Shown here in pieces: positions 62,309-64,000 of a DNA stretch of 64,000 nt (positions within the stretch are counted from its first letter, which is position 1; each line of letters starts with the position of its first letter). This stretch comes from an uncultured Clostridium sp. Lineage in GTDB: Bacteria; Bacillota; Clostridia; Lachnospirales; Lachnospiraceae. The position numbers and the translations under genes are program-made. The notes beneath the pieces were generated by a model that saw only the letters and a list, made by a program, of their open reading frames with translations, was not told the DNA's origin and searched no databases. The DNA lies in the NCBI GenBank assembly GCA_900539185.1, contig UQBG01000004.1, positions 82,287 through 146,286 of the forward strand, written 5' to 3'.

Positions 62309-63043
62309 ATGGATCTTGTACATCGTGAAGAGCGGTTGGATGATCTGCAGTGCAAGGGATATTTTATTATTCAGGATCCGAAACGTTTCTGTTTTGGAGT
62401 GGATGCTGTATTTTTGTCAGAGTTTACGAAGGTAAAGACCGGTGGTCGGGTGTTGGATCTGGGTACCGGTACAGGAATTATTCCGATTCTGTTAGTTGCA
62501 AAGACCGGAGCGGCTCATATAACCGGATTGGAGATTCAGCAGGAAAGTGCTGAGATGGCAGATCGGAGTGTGCGGTTTAATGGATTGACAGACCGCATTA
62601 CAATTCAACAGGGTGATATTAAGGAAGCCGCAGGTTTATTTCCTGCAGCTTCTTTTGATGTAATTACTTCGAATCCGCCCTATATGACGAATCAGCATGG
62701 TCTGGAAAATGCATATGAACCGAAAAACATTGCACGGCATGAGATCTTGTGTAATCTGGAGGATGTGATAAGGGCAGCAGCCTATTTGGTAAAGCCTGGC
62801 GGCAGCTTCTTTATGATTCATAAGCCATTTCGGCTGGCGGAGATATTCAGTGTATTGATGAAGTATAAAATGGAGCCAAAGCGTATGCGCCTGATTCAGT
62901 CCTATGTGGATAAAGAACCGGGGATGGTTATGATAGAGGCAGTCAGGGGCGGACGCTCACGGATAAAGATTGAGCCGCCTTTGATTGTGTACAGGGAAAA
63001 GAATGTATATACGGATGAAGTAAAACGGATCTATGAGCAATAA
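62309..63043 (+). CDS. trmN: tRNA1(Val) adenine-N6 methyltransferase (TrmN6/YabB-like)
   Basis: A 244-residue SAM methyltransferase. SAM motif I is VLDLGTGTGIIPILL, and the catalytic motif IV is SNPPYM, right for N6-adenine methylation. It should methylate A37 of tRNA-Val as in YabB/YfiC proteins. ATG 62309 (MDLVHREERLDDLQCKGY) follows AGAGAGG and matches the family start; ATG 62279 with AAGGAG further off is the alternative. The rsmI gene follows after 17 bases. Confidence 0.93.
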   Translation: MDLVHREERLDDLQCKGYFIIQDPKRFCFGVDAVFLSEFTKVKTGGRVLDLGTGTGIIPILLVAKTGAAHITGLEIQQESAEMADRSVRFNGLTDRITIQQGDIKEAAGLFPAASFDVITSNPPYMTNQHGLENAYEPKNIARHEILCNLEDVIRAAAYLVKPGGSFFMIHKPFRLAEIFSVLMKYKMEPKRMRLIQSYVDKEPGMVMIEAVRGGRSRIKIEPPLIVYREKNVYTDEVKRIYEQ

Positions 63044-63060
63044 AGAAGAGGAGTAAGCAT

Positions 63061-63903
63061 ATGGCAGGAACATTATATCTGTGTGCAACACCGATCGGAA
63101 ATCTGGAGGATATGACCTATCGTGCAATTCGGATTTTACAGGAGGTAGATCTGATTGCGGCAGAGGATACAAGAAATAGTATTAAGCTGTTGAATCACTT
63201 TGATATTCATACACCAATGACCAGTTATCATGAATATAATAAATATGACAAGGCCAGAGTGTTGGTAGGATATCTGCTGGAGGGAAAGAATATAGCGGTT
63301 ATAACAGATGCAGGTACACCGGGTATATCGGATCCGGGAGAGGAACTGGTGCGGCAGTGTCATGAGGCAGGGATAACGGTGATGTCCTTACCGGGAGCTT
63401 GTGCCTGCATAAATGCATTGGTTATCAGTGGGCTGCCAACACGTCGGTTCTGTTTTGAGGCGTTTCTGCCAACCGATAAAAAGGAACGGAGTAAGGTGCT
63501 GGAAGAACTGAAGACAGAAACAAGAACGATTATACTATATGAAGCACCGCACCGGCTGGTACGCACACTGCAGGAACTACTGGATACAGTGGGAGACCGG
63601 CGGTTGACAGTATGTCGTGAACTGACAAAAAAGCATGAAACAGTCTATCAGACGACTGTACAGGCGGCGATACAGTATTATACAGAACAGGAACCAAAAG
63701 GAGAATGTGTGCTGGTAATGGAGGGTGTTAGTTTTCAGTCACTGGAGGAAGAAGAGCGAAAGCAGTGGGAAACATATAGCATTCCGGAGCATGTAGAGCA
63801 TTATCTGAGTCAGGGAATGGATAAGAAAGCGGCAATGAAACAGGTGGCGGCCGACCGAGGAATCAGTAAGCGGGATGTATATCGTGAATTAATTGAAGAG
63901 TAG
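63061..63903 (+). CDS. rsmI: 16S rRNA 2'-O-methyltransferase RsmI
   Basis: A 280-residue tetrapyrrole-methylase-fold enzyme that methylates the ribose of C1402 in 16S rRNA. It has GTLYLCATPIGNLEDMTYRA, AEDTRNSIKLLNHF, TDAGTPGISDPGEELVRQC and the SGLPTRRFCFEAFLP segment. Start ATG 63061 is preceded by AAGAGGAG. Like YabC in Bacillus, it follows the trmN (yabB) gene. It ends the cluster and has a terminator at 63913. Confidence 0.96.
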   Translation: MAGTLYLCATPIGNLEDMTYRAIRILQEVDLIAAEDTRNSIKLLNHFDIHTPMTSYHEYNKYDKARVLVGYLLEGKNIAVITDAGTPGISDPGEELVRQCHEAGITVMSLPGACACINALVISGLPTRRFCFEAFLPTDKKERSKVLEELKTETRTIILYEAPHRLVRTLQELLDTVGDRRLTVCRELTKKHETVYQTTVQAAIQYYTEQEPKGECVLVMEGVSFQSLEEEERKQWETYSIPEHVEHYLSQGMDKKAAMKQVAADRGISKRDVYRELIEE

Positions 63904-63912
63904 AAGAAAGGC

Positions 63913-63946
63913 AACGAGACAGAGTTTAGGCTCTGCCTCGTTTTTT
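63913..63946 (+). terminator. Terminator after rsmI
   Basis: Stem AACGAGACAGAG / CTCTGCCTCGTT with one A-C mismatch, loop TTTAGG and a run of T. The remaining 54 bases show no convincing gene. Confidence 0.9.
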
Positions 63947-64000
63947 GCTCATCAATTTTATCCTGCATATCATCGATCATGTACTGTACGGTATTCTCAT

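Noticed and set aside
63947..64000. Possible end of a minus-strand gene at the window edge
   Set aside because: One frame (VQYMIDDMQDKIDEQ) is open, but it has no stop near the terminator and runs on as antisense of rsmI; too short to judge.

Overview
The window is chromosomal DNA of a spore-forming anaerobic Firmicute, most likely a gut Lachnospiraceae (Clostridia). This rests on the conserved block spoVT-hup-rqcP-yabP-yabQ-divIC-spoIIE-tilS-hpt-ftsH, the end block yaaR-holB-ricT-trmN-rsmI, moderate G+C, strong AGGAGG-type ribosome sites, sortase (PKTG) anchored surface proteins and an ACGX-repeat peptide/radical SAM pair. Species is not assignable by reading alone. No rRNA, CRISPR array, prophage or complete insertion sequence was seen.

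Layout. 1-1413: 3' end of an ABC exporter. 1617-3846: LysR regulator with flavodoxin and carboxymuconolactone decarboxylase/cupin genes, then a convergent DUF1846 gene. 5336-6656: a membrane-protein gene bracketed by a 75-bp direct repeat. 6655-10752: TetR repressor, twin operators and an ABC/FtsX-type exporter. 10789-12678: HxlR regulator and a MATE transporter behind a structured RNA leader that ends in a terminator. 12678-16205: a decayed RelE toxin, a large sortase-anchored protein, and fused remnants of a merR/aldo-keto reductase pair. 17159-21490: two-component system plus ABC/FtsX transporter. 21589-22194: Fic enzyme.

22411-25996 is the most interesting unit: ACGX peptide, its radical SAM/SPASM enzyme, a class M-like sirtuin (Gln in place of the usual catalytic His), a flavin/ferredoxin fusion and a zinc-type macrodomain. 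It looks like a peptide-modification operon merged with reversible ADP-ribosylation. A zinc-ribbon gene and the NAD-precursor transporter pnuC follow. 27645-33863 is a second unusual operon: soluble hybrid kinase, a FapA/DUF342 protein with an N-terminal repeat array, a REC-HD-GYP c-di-GMP phosphodiesterase and an HPt protein.

33904-39760 holds a K+ channel, a 1288-residue GH16 glucanase with five carbohydrate-binding modules and an odd double leader, and an AraC regulator. 40117-50508 is the sporulation/housekeeping block, interrupted by a NatAB-type ABC pair. 50685-50780 may encode a small RNA. 50859-52973 is a GH13 alpha-glucan hydrolase. 53084-53343 carries tRNA-Tyr, tRNA-fMet and tRNA-Phe, followed by a solitary DNA methyltransferase and an Orn/Lys/Arg decarboxylase. 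56668-59221 is a polar amino acid ABC transporter whose binding protein appears circularly permuted and whose ATPase has a long insertion. The window ends with the yaaR-holB-ricT-trmN-rsmI housekeeping run.
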